Of a stretch of 5,625 nucleotides of DNA, positions 4,912 to 5,625 are shown one piece after another. Positions within the stretch are counted from its first letter, which is position 1; the number at the start of each line of letters is the position of its first letter. The position numbers were made by a program, and so were the translations under genes. The stretch lies in contig JABGPX010000375.1 of the NCBI GenBank assembly GCA_018644745.1, positions 1 to 5,625 of the forward strand. Direction: 5' to 3'. The notes beneath the pieces are model-generated. The model did no database searches. It was not told where the DNA came from and was given only the letters and a program-made list of their open reading frames with translations. The stretch is from Spirochaetales bacterium. Lineage in GTDB: Bacteria > Spirochaetota > Spirochaetia > ARS1246.

Positions 4912-5119
4912 GGAGATAGATTACTCCGATATTCCTGAGCTCGATGATACCTTTTGGGATAATGCTGTCATTGAATATCCAGAAAGGAAGAAGCCAGTGA
5001 CATTACGGCTTGACGCTGATGTTCTCGCGTGGTTTCAATCCAGGGGGAAAGGCTATCAAACGAGAATTAATGCGGTGCTCCGTTCCTACGTGGAAGCCCA
5101 TAAAAAGAACGCTTCCTAA
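4859..5119 (+). CDS. brnA: BrnA-family antitoxin (ribbon-helix-helix)
   Basis: An 86-residue, apparently complete BrnA antitoxin (PF14384-like). The acidic N-terminal half contains KDEEIDYSDIPELDDTFWDNA (residues 16-36), the part that wraps the toxin. The C-terminal ribbon-helix-helix domain, KKPVTLRLDADVLAWFQS then GKGYQTRINAVLRSYV (residues 44-78), dimerises and binds the operator. ATG at 4859 is chosen over the in-frame ATG at 4835 because an AGGAG site at 4846-4850 is 8 bases upstream. The start lies inside brnT, so translation may be coupled. BrnA normally neutralises BrnT and, alone or in complex, represses the shared promoter. With the toxin damaged, it may persist as a DNA-binding repressor or as an antidote to BrnT toxins elsewhere in the genome; this is inference. 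Stop TAA. Confidence 0.85.
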   Translation: MSSSKAQRMKKLEGIKDEEIDYSDIPELDDTFWDNAVIEYPERKKPVTLRLDADVLAWFQSRGKGYQTRINAVLRSYVEAHKKNAS

Positions 5120-5257
5120 TCATCGATTTGGGGGAAATAGCTCTCGAATTTCTGGAACAACCCTCCTTATAGAGACCATCTTGCGGTATCGCCCATCGGC
5201 GAGGTATTGGGAGACACAAACCAAAGTTTGCGCCCGCAATTGCACAGTAAGCAACGA

Positions 5258-5497
5258 TTATAGAAACTTGAGTATCTCGTTTCTTGTAATATTCCTATGG
5301 TTGGAGATAGCTCTTAAGATGGCGTTTAGAGTGCCGACGCGCAATGCGCGATGATCTGGAATTGCTATTCTGTGATGGGATGGATCATCAGTTTCCAGGA
5401 TTATGTGACTACCTCGTTCATGTACAATTTGGTACTCAAACTTCGCCGTCAGGACTTTTATTAAATCACGGCCGCTGAGATTCCTGGGAATCTTCAT
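5258..5497 (-). CDS. hicA: HicA-family toxin (mRNA interferase)
   Basis: A complete 79-residue HicA (YcfA-like, PF07927). HicA cleaves mRNA and tmRNA during translation using a small double-stranded-RNA-binding-like fold. The signature is present: PRNLSGRDLIKVL at residues 4-16, then HERGSHIILE with the expected catalytic His at position 31 in the GSH motif, then the terminal RVGTLNAILRAI. Nothing appears lost. The ATG at 5495-5497 overlaps the TGA stop of the upstream hicB by ATGA, so the two genes form an operon and HicA translation probably depends on termination of hicB; no strong ribosome site precedes it. The order antitoxin first, toxin second is the reverse of the classical hicAB layout but is found in many genomes. 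It converges with brnA across about 140 bases with no clear terminator. Confidence 0.9.
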   Translation of the reverse strand: MKIPRNLSGRDLIKVLTAKFEYQIVHERGSHIILETDDPSHHRIAIPDHRALRVGTLNAILRAISNHRNITRNEILKFL

Positions 5498-5625
5498 TTT
5501 ATAGCAAGAAGTTCGTCTCGCACCAGATGGAGTCGTACAGATGTTGGGGGCGTAGAATCATAATAGTATGCAGCAACTGCTTCTTTCACATTCCCACGCA
5601 ACTCTTCCCAGCTGTCGGCTTGAGT
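5494..5625 (-). CDS. hicB: HicB-type antitoxin, 3' part (runs off the window)
   Basis: The last 43 codons of a gene entering from the right edge, ending in TGA at 5494-5496. It reads TQADSWEELRGNVKEAV, then SVRLHLVRDELLAIK. The ADSWEEL-NVKEAV helix is the conserved end of the HicB partial-RNase-H-like domain, and the RLHLVRDE tail belongs to the short HicB subfamily that directly precedes hicA and is often mislabelled in databases as 2-oxoisovalerate dehydrogenase. It neutralises HicA by binding it. No extra DNA-binding domain is present after the core, so autoregulation, if any, would depend on parts beyond the window. The promoter is also outside the window. Confidence 0.8.
   Translation of the reverse strand, partial: TQADSWEELRGNVKEAVAAYYYDSTPPTSVRLHLVRDELLAIK

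Noticed and set aside
5217..5239. Small inverted repeats between brnA and hicA (CAAAC-caaa-GTTTG) as a terminator
   Set aside because: The stem is five bases, A/T-rich and without a T-run on either strand.
5120..5257. A minus-strand open stretch after the hicA stop, ending at TGA 5120-5122 (contains LADGRYRKMVSIRRVV)
   Set aside because: It looks mildly protein-like but has no ATG, no ribosome site and no recognisable family; too short to support as a gene.
5010..5354. A 114-codon plus-strand frame
   Set aside because: It overlaps brnA in another frame and runs antisense into hicA; no family features and no ribosome site.

Overview
This is an accessory, decaying stretch of a bacterial chromosome, built mostly from toxin-antitoxin (TA) genes, gene remnants and one intact AAA+ ATPase. 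The host cannot be named from the sequence. A lipoprotein with a classical lipobox, AGGAG-type ribosome binding sites and sigma70-like promoters indicate a bacterium. The mix of a DUF4097-type lipoprotein, a sulfatase and a SUMF1 (formylglycine-generating enzyme-like) fragment would fit a spirochaete, planctomycete or lentisphaere-like lineage, but this is a weak inference. Base composition is patchy: hand-counted lines in the ATPase are about 35% G+C, against roughly 50% in the lipoprotein and sulfatase regions, which suggests separate origins.

Layout, left to right. An open tail of an unidentified frame ends at 130. A complete minus-strand lipoprotein gene of the DUF4097 adhesin-like type follows (201-1121). 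Next is a run of fragments: the 3' tail of a BrnT/DUF497-like toxin (about 1184-1273) overlapping a broken CopG-type antitoxin (1245-1460), an unidentified minus-strand C-terminal remnant (1555-1779), and a plus-strand SUMF1-domain tail (1767-1916). A gene-free stretch with a bipartite hairpin and a strong promoter leads into a DUF4143-type AAA+ ATPase (2264-3628). That gene ends tail-to-tail on a sulfatase pseudogene (minus strand, 3625 to about 4507), which has lost its 5' half and carries a frameshift and an in-frame TGA.

At about 4507-4524 the sulfatase remnant abuts a second, truncated copy of the 3' end of the DUF4097 gene in inverted orientation (84 bp, 77 matching by eye). Then comes a BrnT-BrnA operon (4711-5119) with a good promoter and a palindromic operator. 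Its antitoxin is intact, but its toxin lacks the middle of the protein. The window closes with a minus-strand HicB-HicA pair; HicA is complete and HicB runs off the edge.

Taken together, the window holds three TA modules: one apparently intact (HicBA), one with a gutted toxin and healthy antitoxin (BrnTA), and one decayed in both genes. Rearrangement scars lie around them. No CRISPR array, tRNA, rRNA or recognisable transposase was seen. I did not find a clearly new multi-gene system. The most notable signals are the inverted partial duplication at a rearrangement junction, the repeated inactivation of BrnT-type toxins, and two promoters that predict leaderless mRNAs.
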